Shown here: positions 30,587 through 39,040 of the stretch, piece by piece | How positions within the stretch are numbered: the first letter of the stretch is position 1 | Layout: each line of letters starts with the position of its first letter | Source of the DNA: a virus | Virus record (IMG/VR): IMGVR_UViG_3300031787_000234 | Coordinates: 1 to 44,278 of that record | Reading direction: 5' to 3' (one strand) | DNA length: 44,278 bases | Notes under the pieces: generated by a model | What the model was told of the DNA's origin: nothing | Databases searched by the model: none | Seen by the model: only the letters and a program-made list of their open reading frames with translations | Made by a program: the position numbers and the translations under genes

Positions 30587-32347
30587 TCACACAGCGGCAT
30601 CTTGCCGCGACGGGTCCGCCTGCTGACGCACTCCTCGCGTCGTGTCTGCACCGGGGCCGATGCCAGCGTCGGGGCTCGAAGCCATGCCGGCGGCCTGGGC
30701 CTGGGCCTGGCCTTGGGCCTGCATCACCGCCATCTGCATCATCACCGCCGCCGGATCGTTGAACATGTCGGTCAGTTCCGACAGGCCGGTCGCCTGCTGG
30801 AGCACCCGCAGGGTGCCATCCAGCCGCATCACACCCGCCTGGAACATAGGCATCAGCCCACCCAACACGTTGAGGATCTCGACCAGACGACGGGCCCGCA
30901 GGTTGGGGTCCATCGCCACCATGGAGCCGGGCATCACCTCCCAGCGGAAGTCCTCCGGGCCGAACTGCCGCTCGGCCGCCGCCATCGGCACATCGATCAG
31001 CTCGCCGCCGGGGCCAAGGGGCAGCGGGACCATGTAGTCGGCGTTGGGGTCGGTCTGGAAGAACCACGCCTGCTTGCGCATGTGCTTCCCGGCCAGCTTG
31101 GTGACCTGCTGGCCCATGTCCTGCATCCGGCTGTTGGCCTTGGAGTTGAGGATCTCCGCCTCGCCCAGGGTGTCGGCAATCCGCCCGGTTCCGCCCACGA
31201 TGTTCGGCGAGCCGGCCACCGTGTTGCCGATCCCCTGCATCCAGGAGATGATCGGCATGATGCCGTCCAGGACCATGTTCAGGTCAAGGACCTTGGCCCC
31301 GGCCGGATCGTCGGTCTTGATGGTGAAATGGTCCTCGGCGTTGTTGATCCGCTCGGCCGCATCCTTGGTGGACGGCGAGTAGGCCACGCCCTTCTTGGAC
31401 TTCTTGACGCCCCGGATGGCCTTGTCCATCGCCATATCGATGGCGTCGGAGATGCTGCGGATGGTGGCGATCGGGGGCAGGGGGAACAGGTTCGACGGGA
31501 CCGGGTTCCACGACAGGTGGTCGTACGGGCCATCCTCCGGGCCCTCATACCACGCCAGGCGAAGCCAATCGCTGGTGATCGAACCGGCCTGACGGGTGGG
31601 GATTGTGCCTTCCAGGATGCCATCGTGCCGGTAGAGGATGACGTTCCAGAGCTCGACCCGCTCGGTCATCCAGTTGCTGGCCCCGGCTCCGCCGGCGGTC
31701 AGGCGGTTGCCGGGGTTCTGCTCCCGCCCGGCCCGCTCGATGGTGTTCATCGCCTCGATCCGCTCGCGGGCATCGGCGAAGGTCGGATCGGCGAGCATGG
31801 CCTCCTTGGACACGACGAACTTGTGGGCCTCCCAGGACCGGCCCTTGAGGGTCTTGGCGTCGCAATCGACCGCGTAGTCCTCGAAGTCCACCGGCACAGT
31901 GAACGGCTCGCCAGCGTCGTAGAACGCCCCGTTCACCTCGTGCAGCCGCCGGGCGTTGCGGAGCCCGGTGTAGGTCACCGCCCACGGGCTGAACAGGGCA
32001 TCGACGATCAGGTACCGGTACATCTCGCCGGTGTCGAGCTCCTCCTGGAGTTGCTCCAGTTGGGCCGAGAGCAGCAGCGTTTCCCCGTCCAGCATGGCCC
32101 GCCGGGGCCGGAGATAGGGCTTGGGGTGGTTGTACGCCAGGGCCGGGAGGAACGCATTGACGACCTGGGCGATGAGGTTCACCGCCCGGCCGCGCGTCGT
32201 CCGGTTGTTCGAGCCGTACCACGCCCCCGCGTAGGCCCCCAGGTGGTCGGCACGGGCCTCCCGCGCCCAGGACATCCGGGAGTGTGCATCCTCCACGGTC
32301 TCAAGCACGTGGGCGGCGTCCAGTGTCAATCCGTCGGCGCTGGGCAT
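30587..32347 (-). CDS. Portal protein (586 aa)
   Basis: The portal ring through which DNA is packaged and ejected. Length and position after terL fit. Visible portal-type elements: N-terminal helix AHSRMSWAREARADHLGAYAGAWYGS, the helix-rich GRAVNLIAQVVNAFLPALAYNHPKPYLRPRR, wing strands (DFEDYAVDCDAKTLKGRSWEAHKFVV), a long stem region (ATIRSISDAIDMAMDKAIRG) and the C-terminal helices with Met/Gln-rich tail (AAVMMQMAVMQAQGQAQAQ) like portal barrels. It resembles portals of P22/T7-like short-tailed phages more than HK97 type. ATG 32347 lies 42 bases below the terL stop. Confidence 0.8.
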   Translation of the reverse strand: MPSADGLTLDAAHVLETVEDAHSRMSWAREARADHLGAYAGAWYGSNNRTTRGRAVNLIAQVVNAFLPALAYNHPKPYLRPRRAMLDGETLLLSAQLEQLQEELDTGEMYRYLIVDALFSPWAVTYTGLRNARRLHEVNGAFYDAGEPFTVPVDFEDYAVDCDAKTLKGRSWEAHKFVVSKEAMLADPTFADARERIEAMNTIERAGREQNPGNRLTAGGAGASNWMTERVELWNVILYRHDGILEGTIPTRQAGSITSDWLRLAWYEGPEDGPYDHLSWNPVPSNLFPLPPIATIRSISDAIDMAMDKAIRGVKKSKKGVAYSPSTKDAAERINNAEDHFTIKTDDPAGAKVLDLNMVLDGIMPIISWMQGIGNTVAGSPNIVGGTGRIADTLGEAEILNSKANSRMQDMGQQVTKLAGKHMRKQAWFFQTDPNADYMVPLPLGPGGELIDVPMAAAERQFGPEDFRWEVMPGSMVAMDPNLRARRLVEILNVLGGLMPMFQAGVMRLDGTLRVLQQATGLSELTDMFNDPAAVMMQMAVMQAQGQAQAQAAGMASSPDAGIGPGADTTRGVRQQADPSRQDAAV

Positions 32348-32389
32348 CGGCCAAACCTACGGACGCAGTCCATGGCGCGTCTACCCGCC

Positions 32390-34282
32390 TCAGTCCAGTT
32401 CGTCTTCGTCGGCGTCAGACTGGCGCCGCCGGCGTTCCTCGCGCCGTTTCCGCCGCCACCCGAACGAGCCAGGCGGGGCCTCGTGCTTGCCCTCCGGGCT
32501 GGCGGGCATCCGCAGACAGGCCTCGTGGGCCAGCATGGCGGAGATGACCATGTCGCCGTGCTGGGCTCGCTGCTCCTCGCTCATCCCGGACAGGGTCAGC
32601 GGACCCACCCCGCCCTCCTCGTAGTTCGTGTAGGCCGCGCACTGGTCGAGCATCTCGGCGTCGTGACTCTGGACCTCCCGCCGGGCCAGGGCGCCGCGGA
32701 AAACCTCCAGCATCGAGCGTTTGTTGTGGCGGGAGGACGTCCAGCCGTAGTTGGGCTTCTCCCGGCGGACCTTGGTCTCGTCCTTGGGCATCCGGTACAG
32801 CGTCGGATACTCCAGCCGGCGGAGGGTCAGGATCACCGCCGCCCCCGGTCCGTTGGCCTCGATGGCGATCGTCGGCGTCCGCTCCGGGTTGCCCCGAGCC
32901 AGCCAGAACCCCAGCAGGTACAGGAACTGGCCGAGCTCGTTGGGCATGGTCAGGTTGTGCCGCCACCGCCCGACCTGCTCCCCGGTCTCGGCGTTCTCCA
33001 GGGTGATGACCGAGTCTGACGCCCCGACCCCTTGGGCGACGTCCACGCCGATCCCGCAGGGGAACGGGGGCGGCCGGAGAATCCCGTCCGCATCCTCGCG
33101 CAGATCACCCCACCACCACAGCCGCCCGGTTGACCCCGCCTCGGCCGGGACAAACCCAATCTTGTGCAGCGGTCGGGACCAGAACTCCTGGGAGGGATCG
33201 ACGATCTCGCCGCGCGGCAGGGCCACCGTGCCCCGGAACGTCGGCGGCCGGACGTACAACGCCCGCTGCATGTGCAGGGTCTTCGGGTCGAACACCACCG
33301 ACGAGGACCCTTCGTCGTCAATGTCCAGGTTCTCGGCGATGTCCTGGGCGTCCACCCGCTTGGCGACCTCCGCCTCATACCACGGGGTGGTGAAGTACCA
33401 CTCGCCGGTCTCCTCGTCCTGGACGAGCTTGCGGCCGCGCCCCTTCTCGGGGTGGTCCCACCAGGCCATCCGCACGATGGGCAGCTTCCCCGACCGCTTG
33501 AGCAGGCCGAAGTACGAGCCCCGCTTGGGGGTGGAGATGAAGATCCGGCACGGGGTGCTGTCCTGGGTGGCGGCGTCGATCGAGCGGAGGTTGTCGATGG
33601 CGGCGGCCTCGTCGATGACGATCCGCGTCCGTCGCCCGCCACGGCCAATGTCGTCTCCGGTGGAATCGCCGTCGATGCCGGTGTCCCGGTCGGTGAACCG
33701 CATCCGCAGCCGGGCCCGGTCCACCGTCGGCCGCATCCACCAGGGCAGCCGATCGAGCATGTAGTCCAGCTTCCAGAACAGGGAGTCCGGGTCGTTGGGC
33801 CGATCGACCAGGTCCTCCTTGCGGGAGGCCACCAGGATGTTCGCCCCGGCCCGGAACAGGCACTGGTGAAGGCAATCGGCCAGACACACCCACGTCGCGC
33901 CCATCTCGCGGGACTTGTCCCAGACGATCGACTTGCCCTCCTTCTCGCACTGGTGCAGGGTGTTGATCGCCGCATCCTGGACGGGCCAGGTCACAAACGG
34001 CTGGTGGGGGGAGGCCTGACTCTGCCGGCGGCCGGTGTCGGTCTGCTCGACCAGGACGTAGGTCCACGCGCAGGTGTTGATCCAGACCAGGGAGGATGCC
34101 GCACAGGCGTGCAACCAGCGAGCTCGCCAGACTTCGCTCTGGTCGGCCAGGGTGAGCAGCCGTTGCCGCTGGAGCACGTTGGCGGATCGGTCCTTGGCGA
34201 TGACCCACCCGGTCACCGGGCAGGTCCACTGGTCCCCGGGGTAGGTCAGGGGGTGGCCGAACGGGGTGTCGGCCGGCTTCAC
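32390..34282 (-). CDS. terL: Terminase large subunit (630 aa)
   Basis: ATP-driven packaging motor and headful/cos nuclease. The Walker A-type loop is SREMGATWV within SIVWDKSREMGATW (~100). Walker B is TRIVIDEAAAID (~210), followed by the coupling motif IFISTPKRGS. The C-terminal RNase-H-like nuclease domain has CGIGVDVAQGVGASDS (first acidic residue), PTIAIEANGPG (second) and, near the end, HGDMVISAMLAHEAC (third). The start GTG 34282 overlaps the terS stop (GTGA). The C-terminus is basic (WRRKRREERRRR) before an acidic end. Complete and unbroken. Confidence 0.9.
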   Translation of the reverse strand: MKPADTPFGHPLTYPGDQWTCPVTGWVIAKDRSANVLQRQRLLTLADQSEVWRARWLHACAASSLVWINTCAWTYVLVEQTDTGRRQSQASPHQPFVTWPVQDAAINTLHQCEKEGKSIVWDKSREMGATWVCLADCLHQCLFRAGANILVASRKEDLVDRPNDPDSLFWKLDYMLDRLPWWMRPTVDRARLRMRFTDRDTGIDGDSTGDDIGRGGRRTRIVIDEAAAIDNLRSIDAATQDSTPCRIFISTPKRGSYFGLLKRSGKLPIVRMAWWDHPEKGRGRKLVQDEETGEWYFTTPWYEAEVAKRVDAQDIAENLDIDDEGSSSVVFDPKTLHMQRALYVRPPTFRGTVALPRGEIVDPSQEFWSRPLHKIGFVPAEAGSTGRLWWWGDLREDADGILRPPPFPCGIGVDVAQGVGASDSVITLENAETGEQVGRWRHNLTMPNELGQFLYLLGFWLARGNPERTPTIAIEANGPGAAVILTLRRLEYPTLYRMPKDETKVRREKPNYGWTSSRHNKRSMLEVFRGALARREVQSHDAEMLDQCAAYTNYEEGGVGPLTLSGMSEEQRAQHGDMVISAMLAHEACLRMPASPEGKHEAPPGSFGWRRKRREERRRRQSDADEDELD

Positions 34283-34650
34283 CGGTTGCCCTTCAGCAGC
34301 GCGTTGACCGCCTCCGCGTCGGACTTGGGGACCGCCAGTTTGCACAGCATGAGCACGTCACCGGAGTTGCGCGACTCGACGGTGATGGATTCCTTGGGCT
34401 TGCCGAGTTGCCGGTCCATGACCAGGCGGGCGGCGGTGATGCGGTCCTTGTTGGGGCTGGCCGACTGCATCTCGGCGATCAGGGTGCCGAAGGCCAGGAG
34501 GGAGGCGTGCTGGGGCGGCTGGCCCTTCACCTCCACGGTCCAGGCTTCGATGATCTTGCGGACCTCGACGGTCTCCATGGGCGGCCGACCGCCGGGGGGC
34601 TCACGCCGCCCGCCAGGACCGCCCGGGTTGCCCTTCTGGAACTTGCCCAT
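34279..34650 (-). CDS. terS: Terminase small subunit-type protein (123 aa)
   Basis: The N-terminus GKFQKGNPGGPGGRREPPGG is the 'F-x-x-GNPGGPGRP' lead of DUF5681-type phage packaging proteins. It is followed by helices (ETVEVRKIIEAWTVEVKG, ASLLAFGTLIAEMQSAS, DRITAARLVMDRQLGKPKE) and a short strand. It overlaps the terL start by four bases, the usual small/large terminase arrangement. It should recognise the packaging site in phage DNA. ATG 34650; the ribosome site is weak. Confidence 0.75.
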   Translation of the reverse strand: MGKFQKGNPGGPGGRREPPGGRPPMETVEVRKIIEAWTVEVKGQPPQHASLLAFGTLIAEMQSASPNKDRITAARLVMDRQLGKPKESITVESRNSGDVLMLCKLAVPKSDAEAVNALLKGNR

Positions 34651-34659
34651 GAACTGACC

Positions 34660-34788
34660 TCACCACGCCAGGAGCAGCAGCCCGATAAGCAGGCCGACGG
34701 CCAGGCCCCACGCGAATCCCTGGGACCGCTTGAGCCAGACCAGCGATTCCCAGGTTGACAGTCCGAGCCGTTGCAGCAGTTTGCGCAT
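34660..34788 (-). CDS. 42-residue membrane peptide, holin candidate
   Basis: ATG 34788 has GGAG at 6 bases, two bases... after the tail-spike stop region, and the ORF ends at 34660. The peptide is MRKLLQRLGLSTWESLVWLK, then RSQGFAWGLAVGLLIGLLLL and AW. It has a basic amphipathic N-terminus and one strongly hydrophobic 17-residue span at the C-terminus. It lies between the spike gene and terS in the same operon. Short single-span peptides of this sort can be holins or pinholins, and that is the best guess. A membrane-bound assembly peptide is the alternative. Confidence 0.6.
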   Translation of the reverse strand: MRKLLQRLGLSTWESLVWLKRSQGFAWGLAVGLLIGLLLLAW

Positions 34789-34791
34789 GGA

Positions 34792-37700
34792 TCACTCCAG
34801 GATGAGGGTGCGGCGGGCGTTGCTGGCGGGCGGATTGGCCGCCTCGCCGCTCCGCAGCAGCGTCCCCAGTTGGGTGGTGGTCAGTGCCGTGTCCTCGTCG
34901 CAGTACACGGCGTGAACGGCATGCCCGTCCACGGCGGACCGGTTCGCGTCCGCGTGCACCACCTTGCTCGGCCGCAGCACCAGCCCCGTCCAGGTAAACG
35001 AGTCGGTGTTCACCTGCGATCCGCCGACCGACACCGCGAGGGCGATGGTCGTGTCCGAGCCGCTCACCGTGCCCGAGATGCCGATGTGGATCTGCGAACC
35101 CCGGCCGAGCTCAAACTCTTCATTGGCCACCGCCGCCACCGTGCGGGTGGTGGTGCCGTCCGTGAATGAGATCCGCCGGTTCGCCACGTCGTACGCGATC
35201 GAGATTCGGCGGGCCGGCGTGTCACTCTCCACCAGCCACGCCAGCGTCCGCCCGGTGGGCAGGTTGAGCGTGTACTGATCGTGCCCGTTCTCGGGCATCT
35301 GGAGCGTTAGGGCCAGCGTCCAGGTGTTGGAGCAGTTGAAGCCCACGCTCTCCGCCAGGGTGTTCAGCACGCCCACGCCGGCGGCCGTCGCCATCGGCGG
35401 CGGAACGATCGGCATCGGCGGCGGGTTGGCCCCGGCCGCGTCCTGGATGACCGACTCGAAGGCGATCAGGAAGTCGGCCCGCTCGGCTGGCGAGAATGTG
35501 ATCGTCTGAATCTGAGCCAACAGCGAGAACGTGGCCGTCCAGCCGGTGGTGTCCAGTTCAAACTGCACCGGAATCCAACCAGTGCCGTTCAATCCCTGCG
35601 CGATGCGATTGACGGTGAAGCCGCCGCCCGTGTTGGCCTGGTCAGCAAAGGACAACTGGATTGTGCTGGTCGTGCTGTTGTTGTACGGCCGGGTGTTGTT
35701 GTCCACGAACGGCTCGGCGGGGGGAAGCAGGTAGATCCACGCCTTCACCCGCGTCCGCCGTCCAGCGGTCAGCGCAAGCGATGGGGTCAGCGTTGCCCGA
35801 CCCGCATAACTGTTCGAGCCGTTGAGTGTGGCGCGCCACACCGCGCCCAGGCTCGGGCACGGCGGAATCGTGCGGCCGGTCACAAACCCAGCGTTCTGGT
35901 AGGTGGCCGTGACGTTCGTCACCGTGTTGGTGCCGCCCGGCGCATCCCAGGTCGGCGTGGCCAGGCAGTAGTTCGTGCAGCCGGGCGACACCAGCAGCGG
36001 GCGGCCCGAGGCAAGCGGCGGAAGCGGGAAGGTCAGCAGTTCCCGCGTCGTGCCCGGCAGGTTTGGCAGCAGCACGCTGCCGCCGTACATGGCCGGGTAG
36101 ATCATCGTGCGGCTGGCACGCGTGAACACCTGCGCCCAGTTCAGGCCATCGGCCGAAGCGATCAGTTTGTTGGCCGGGCCAAAGCCGTTCCACGCCGTCC
36201 CCGGCGCAATCGGAATCGCGGTGGCTTGAGCGCCGGTCGAGCGGTACACCACAAACGGACCGGTCAGGTCATTCGCCGCACGCGGGCCCCAGGGGTTGTA
36301 CCCGGCCAGGAAGCCGCCCCACGCCGCGCAGTTGTTCGGCGTGGTCTCCGACGTCCCCTTGTTGCTCAGCACCGAGGGCACCGTGTCCAGGTTGCTGATC
36401 GGCGACTTCTCGTCGGTCATCGTGAAGAACTGGCGCGGGTTGCGGCCATACATCCCCACGTTCATGTTGTTGGGGTAGCTCAGCCGCCGCGAGAAGGCGA
36501 TGGAGTCGCCCAGCACGTTCCGCGTCAGCGTCCACCCGTTGGCCGTGCCGCCGTTGGTCGAAGGTCCAAGGGCGTTCCACCCGTCCACGCTGTCCCGCGT
36601 CAGCAGCCAGCAGGAGTTCTTATTCGCCTCGGTATCGTGCCCGGGTGTCACATACACAAAGACGCCGGCGGCACCCCACCGGCCCACACCCACGCCGTGG
36701 ATGTGCTGGTTGACCGCGCCCGCATCGGTCGGCACCGCCAACACTTCCGCACCCTGCACCGCCCACGGCTGACCCACCGCAGACCGGGTCGCCCTCACCA
36801 GTTGCACCGTGTTGTTGTTGTTTGCCTGGCTGTTGCTCAGGTAGTTGGTGACGGGATACCACACCTCGAGCGGATTGGCCTGGTTGCGATCCAGCGTGAA
36901 CCAGTTGGTGTTGGTGAACTCGCTGCCTCGCAGCGCACCGAACGCGGTGATCGCCGATCGGTTCACCAGTTTCCAGGTGCTGTCGCTGCGGTCGAACCAG
37001 ACCACCGCCGTCGCCGCCCGGTTCCATGCGGCCAGTGCTGGCGTGCCGGTTGCCGGCGTCGCCGGCGTGCCCGTGACCGTGTAATCGAAGGTGGTGGCGC
37101 TGGTGACGGTGACCAGGAACGACCCGTTGTATTGCGTCTCAGTCGCCCCGCTGATCGTCGCGACATCGCCGGTGTTGAAGTTGTGGGCGGTGGCGGTTGT
37201 CACTGTCGCCACCGAGCCCGTTCGCGTGATGCTCGACACCGCCGGCATCGCCCGCTCGTGCCACGCGATGCACACCACCATGATCGCGCCGTGAGCCACC
37301 ACGCCCGACACCGGCTGGTAGGCCCACGCCGCCGCCTCGCCGTTGCCCGCACCGCTCAGACGCAGGATGTCCTGTCGGCCCGCGGCGGCCTTGCTGGCAC
37401 CGCCGAGCGCATCCCCCGCCTGCGAGCGGATCTGCTTGGCCAGCGGCCTCGCCAGGATGCCGGCAATGTTGGTGCCCCAGCCGTTGGCGGCCAGCGCTTG
37501 GCCAACCTCCACGGTCACCGCCACGTTGCCTGCGTTGTCGTCGGCAACGCGAACCGCCACCGGCGTCGTGCCATCGCCGTCAACACCCGCAGCGACGATC
37601 GAATTCAGGCCGGCGCTCAGAACCGTGAACGCCGACACGCTCACCGGCGCCTCCGGCGGAGCGGCGAACGCCTGTTCGATCCCGAACACCGGCTGGTTGA

Positions 37701-37812
37701 CCGCGCGGTCCACGCCCAGCAGATCGCGCGTCGGGTGCGGAGAAACGTAATTGAGCCCGCACCCGGCCGAGGCGATCACCCGCCCGTTGTACCGCACGCG
37801 CTTGATCGCCAT
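34792..37812 (-). CDS. Tail spike/fibre, probable receptor-binding protein (1006 aa)
   Basis: ATG 37812 (MAIKRVRYNGRVI) has GGAG at 8 bases. Residues ~195-260 are an Ig-like phage repeat (HNFNTGDVATISGATETQYNGSF type). Residues ~270-620 have propeller-like features with repeated Trp/Asn/Gly turns (WFDRSDSTWKLVN, VGRWGAAGVFVYVTPGHD, NSCWLLTRDSVDGW), suggestive of a sialidase-type or carbohydrate-binding fold. The last ~200 residues look like a concanavalin/laminin-G sandwich (WTLALTLQMPENGHDQYTLNL, SIAYDVANRRISFTDGTT, GSQIHIGISGTV). This modular beta structure and size fit a host-recognition spike. It lies apart from the main tail block, upstream of terS. Confidence 0.6.
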   Translation of the reverse strand: MAIKRVRYNGRVIASAGCGLNYVSPHPTRDLLGVDRAVNQPVFGIEQAFAAPPEAPVSVSAFTVLSAGLNSIVAAGVDGDGTTPVAVRVADDNAGNVAVTVEVGQALAANGWGTNIAGILARPLAKQIRSQAGDALGGASKAAAGRQDILRLSGAGNGEAAAWAYQPVSGVVAHGAIMVVCIAWHERAMPAVSSITRTGSVATVTTATAHNFNTGDVATISGATETQYNGSFLVTVTSATTFDYTVTGTPATPATGTPALAAWNRAATAVVWFDRSDSTWKLVNRSAITAFGALRGSEFTNTNWFTLDRNQANPLEVWYPVTNYLSNSQANNNNTVQLVRATRSAVGQPWAVQGAEVLAVPTDAGAVNQHIHGVGVGRWGAAGVFVYVTPGHDTEANKNSCWLLTRDSVDGWNALGPSTNGGTANGWTLTRNVLGDSIAFSRRLSYPNNMNVGMYGRNPRQFFTMTDEKSPISNLDTVPSVLSNKGTSETTPNNCAAWGGFLAGYNPWGPRAANDLTGPFVVYRSTGAQATAIPIAPGTAWNGFGPANKLIASADGLNWAQVFTRASRTMIYPAMYGGSVLLPNLPGTTRELLTFPLPPLASGRPLLVSPGCTNYCLATPTWDAPGGTNTVTNVTATYQNAGFVTGRTIPPCPSLGAVWRATLNGSNSYAGRATLTPSLALTAGRRTRVKAWIYLLPPAEPFVDNNTRPYNNSTTSTIQLSFADQANTGGGFTVNRIAQGLNGTGWIPVQFELDTTGWTATFSLLAQIQTITFSPAERADFLIAFESVIQDAAGANPPPMPIVPPPMATAAGVGVLNTLAESVGFNCSNTWTLALTLQMPENGHDQYTLNLPTGRTLAWLVESDTPARRISIAYDVANRRISFTDGTTTRTVAAVANEEFELGRGSQIHIGISGTVSGSDTTIALAVSVGGSQVNTDSFTWTGLVLRPSKVVHADANRSAVDGHAVHAVYCDEDTALTTTQLGTLLRSGEAANPPASNARRTLILE

Positions 37813-38015
37813 TACCGGGGCTCCTGCTGGGTGTTCTGGGCCGCCTGCTCCGCACGCCACTCATCGAGCCGGGCCTGCTCCGCAGCCGCCCATGCGTCGT
37901 ACGTGTCGCGGGCGACGGTGCCGACCGGCATGTACTGCGGATGGCAGCACGGCAGGTACGTCGCCTGGGGGTCAAACGCGGCGTTCGGATCGGCGTGGAT
38001 GGGATCGCTCGCCAT
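37812..38015 (-). CDS. Small hypothetical protein (67 aa)
   Basis: ATG 38015 has GTGAGG 4 bases upstream. Its TAA overlaps the ATG of the spike gene (TAATG), so the two are coupled. The N-terminus is Pro/His/Cys-containing (NAAFDPQATYLPCCHPQYM). The C-terminus is helical and Gln/Glu/Ala-rich (YDAWAAAEQARLDEWRAEQ). Two adjacent Cys and two His could bind metal but no standard motif is formed. A chaperone or adaptor for the spike is possible because of coupling; no family recognised. Confidence 0.6.
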   Translation of the reverse strand: MASDPIHADPNAAFDPQATYLPCCHPQYMPVGTVARDTYDAWAAAEQARLDEWRAEQAAQNTQQEPR

Positions 38016-38021
38016 GGTGCC

Positions 38022-38357
38022 TCACTTCCCCGTCACCGAGAACCACACCGAGCCGGCGCCGGACACGCCCCGCGCCCGAGCCCAGCCGATGGTGCCGATT
38101 TTGCTCGTCAGCTTCCCCGAGAACGTCAGCGACTCGCCCGCCTGGAGCACCGCGCCCTGCTCATCGGGCCGGTGAATGTGCGACATCTGCACCTCCACCG
38201 TGCCGGAGATGCACCGGATCTCCAGCACCGCCGCCTGTTCCCCGTCGTCGGTCCACCCGGTTGTGTCGATCGGGCCACGGGCCGCCGACGCCTTGAAGAG
38301 CGGCGTCCAGGTCGGACCCGCCGGAATCGCCAGACTTGCCGCGCTGCTGTTCGCCAT
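38022..38357 (-). CDS. Small beta-rich virion-type protein (111 aa)
   Basis: ATG 38357 is chosen: it starts a sensible protein (MANSSAASLAIPAGPTWTPL) and lies 36 bases below TTGACGCGCGTC; upstream codons run through that element. It has no ribosome site. The product alternates short strands (AAVLEIRCISGTVEVQMSHI, GAVLQAGESLTFSGKLTSK, AGSVWFSVTG) as in a jelly-roll or decoration domain. It precedes the spike cluster by 6 bases, suggesting a tail or capsid surface part. Family not recognised. Confidence 0.6.
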   Translation of the reverse strand: MANSSAASLAIPAGPTWTPLFKASAARGPIDTTGWTDDGEQAAVLEIRCISGTVEVQMSHIHRPDEQGAVLQAGESLTFSGKLTSKIGTIGWARARGVSGAGSVWFSVTGK

Positions 38358-38381
38358 GGTGCATGGGTTGCCCCGCCCGCC

Positions 38382-38393
38382 GACGCGCGTCAA
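38382..38393 (-). promoter_or_regulatory. TTGACGCGCGTC element, copy 3
   Basis: Third identical copy, 36 bases upstream of the ATG at 38357, in the gap 38358-38510 that follows the regulator gene's terminator. Here no real gene ends at the embedded TGA, which argues that the element is conserved for itself and not as a stop codon context. It would be the first promoter of the late (virion) region. Confidence 0.65.
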
Positions 38394-38454
38394 CCGCCGA
38401 CGTTGGATATTCCGTTGGAATGTGAAGACGCACCCGGGTGGGGGGTGGAACAAC

Positions 38455-38479
38455 AACGCCCGGTGGTCAGCCGGGCGTT
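38455..38479 (-). terminator. Intrinsic terminator after the early wHTH gene
   Basis: AACGCCCGG (38455-38463) pairs perfectly with CCGGGCGTT (38471-38479) over a 7-base loop. On the minus strand it is followed by GTTGTTCC. It lies 32 bases beyond the stop at 38511 and separates the early/replication operon from the late region. The 153-base gap holds only this and the promoter-like element copy 3. Confidence 0.7.
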
Positions 38480-38510
38480 TGGGTGCCATTCAGGTTGTCG
38501 TGCGTCGGGC

Positions 38511-38942
38511 TCAGGCCGTCGCGGTTTCAGCCTTCGCCTTGCGTCCGCCTCGCTTGGTGGGCTTGGCGGCCACGGGCTCATCGTCGTCCTCGCCGATGTC
38601 CTCGCCGTCCAGGTTGCCGCTGACGCCGATGGGCGGGAGTTGCTTGTCGGGGATCTTGGCGTGGGCCTCCGGGTTGTCCTTGGCCTTGAGCTCGCCGCTG
38701 GTGTACCGCTCCAGGAGCCGCTCGCCCTTCTCGGTGAGCTCCAGGCGGTTGACGATGACCGTGCCCGCCTCGTTGACGGGGTTCGCCAGGAACCCCTGCT
38801 GCATGAGGAACGTCGCGGTCTGGGCGGTCGGCAGCGGTCGGCAGTGCCGGTCGAGCTGGCCGATCGTGCGGGGCGTCTGGCAGAGTTCCAGCACGCGGAC
38901 TTCGAGCTCGGTCAGTTTGCGGAGCATGGATGCTGCGGACAT
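38511..38942 (-). CDS. Winged-helix transcription regulator (143 aa)
   Basis: ATG 38942 has AAGGAG at 8 bases. Residues ~8-85 form a winged helix: LTELEVRVLELCQTPRTIGQLDRH, TAQTATFLMQQGFLANPV, then the wing VIVNRLELTEKGERLLERY. The remaining ~60 residues are a charged linker (DNLDGED-type acidic run) and a Lys-rich tail (AKPTKRGGRKAKAE), which may strengthen DNA binding. It is the last gene before the terminator and late promoter element, which is a natural place for a late-gene switch (repressor or activator). The 98-base gap above it (38943-39040) holds nothing I can identify. Confidence 0.7.
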   Translation of the reverse strand: MSAASMLRKLTELEVRVLELCQTPRTIGQLDRHCRPLPTAQTATFLMQQGFLANPVNEAGTVIVNRLELTEKGERLLERYTSGELKAKDNPEAHAKIPDKQLPPIGVSGNLDGEDIGEDDDEPVAAKPTKRGGRKAKAETATA

Positions 38943-39040
38943 GGGCGGTCTCCTTGTCGGGTCTCACCAGCCATCGTGATCGAAACAATGCCGGGTTCGT
39001 ATGCCGCTCACCCAGGCGCGTCGAGTCGGGGCCGGGGGGT

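Noticed and set aside
30323-33019. An 898-codon plus-strand open frame
   Set aside because: It lies antisense across wHTH, portal and terL genes, which are clearly real on the minus strand. Its His/Gly/Arg-rich sequence is a shadow.
39011-39026. A fourth copy of the TTGACGCGCGTC element (CTCGACGCGCCT on the minus strand)
   Set aside because: It has mismatches at several positions and is 70-85 bases from the nearest start (38942), not 35-36, so it is not counted.
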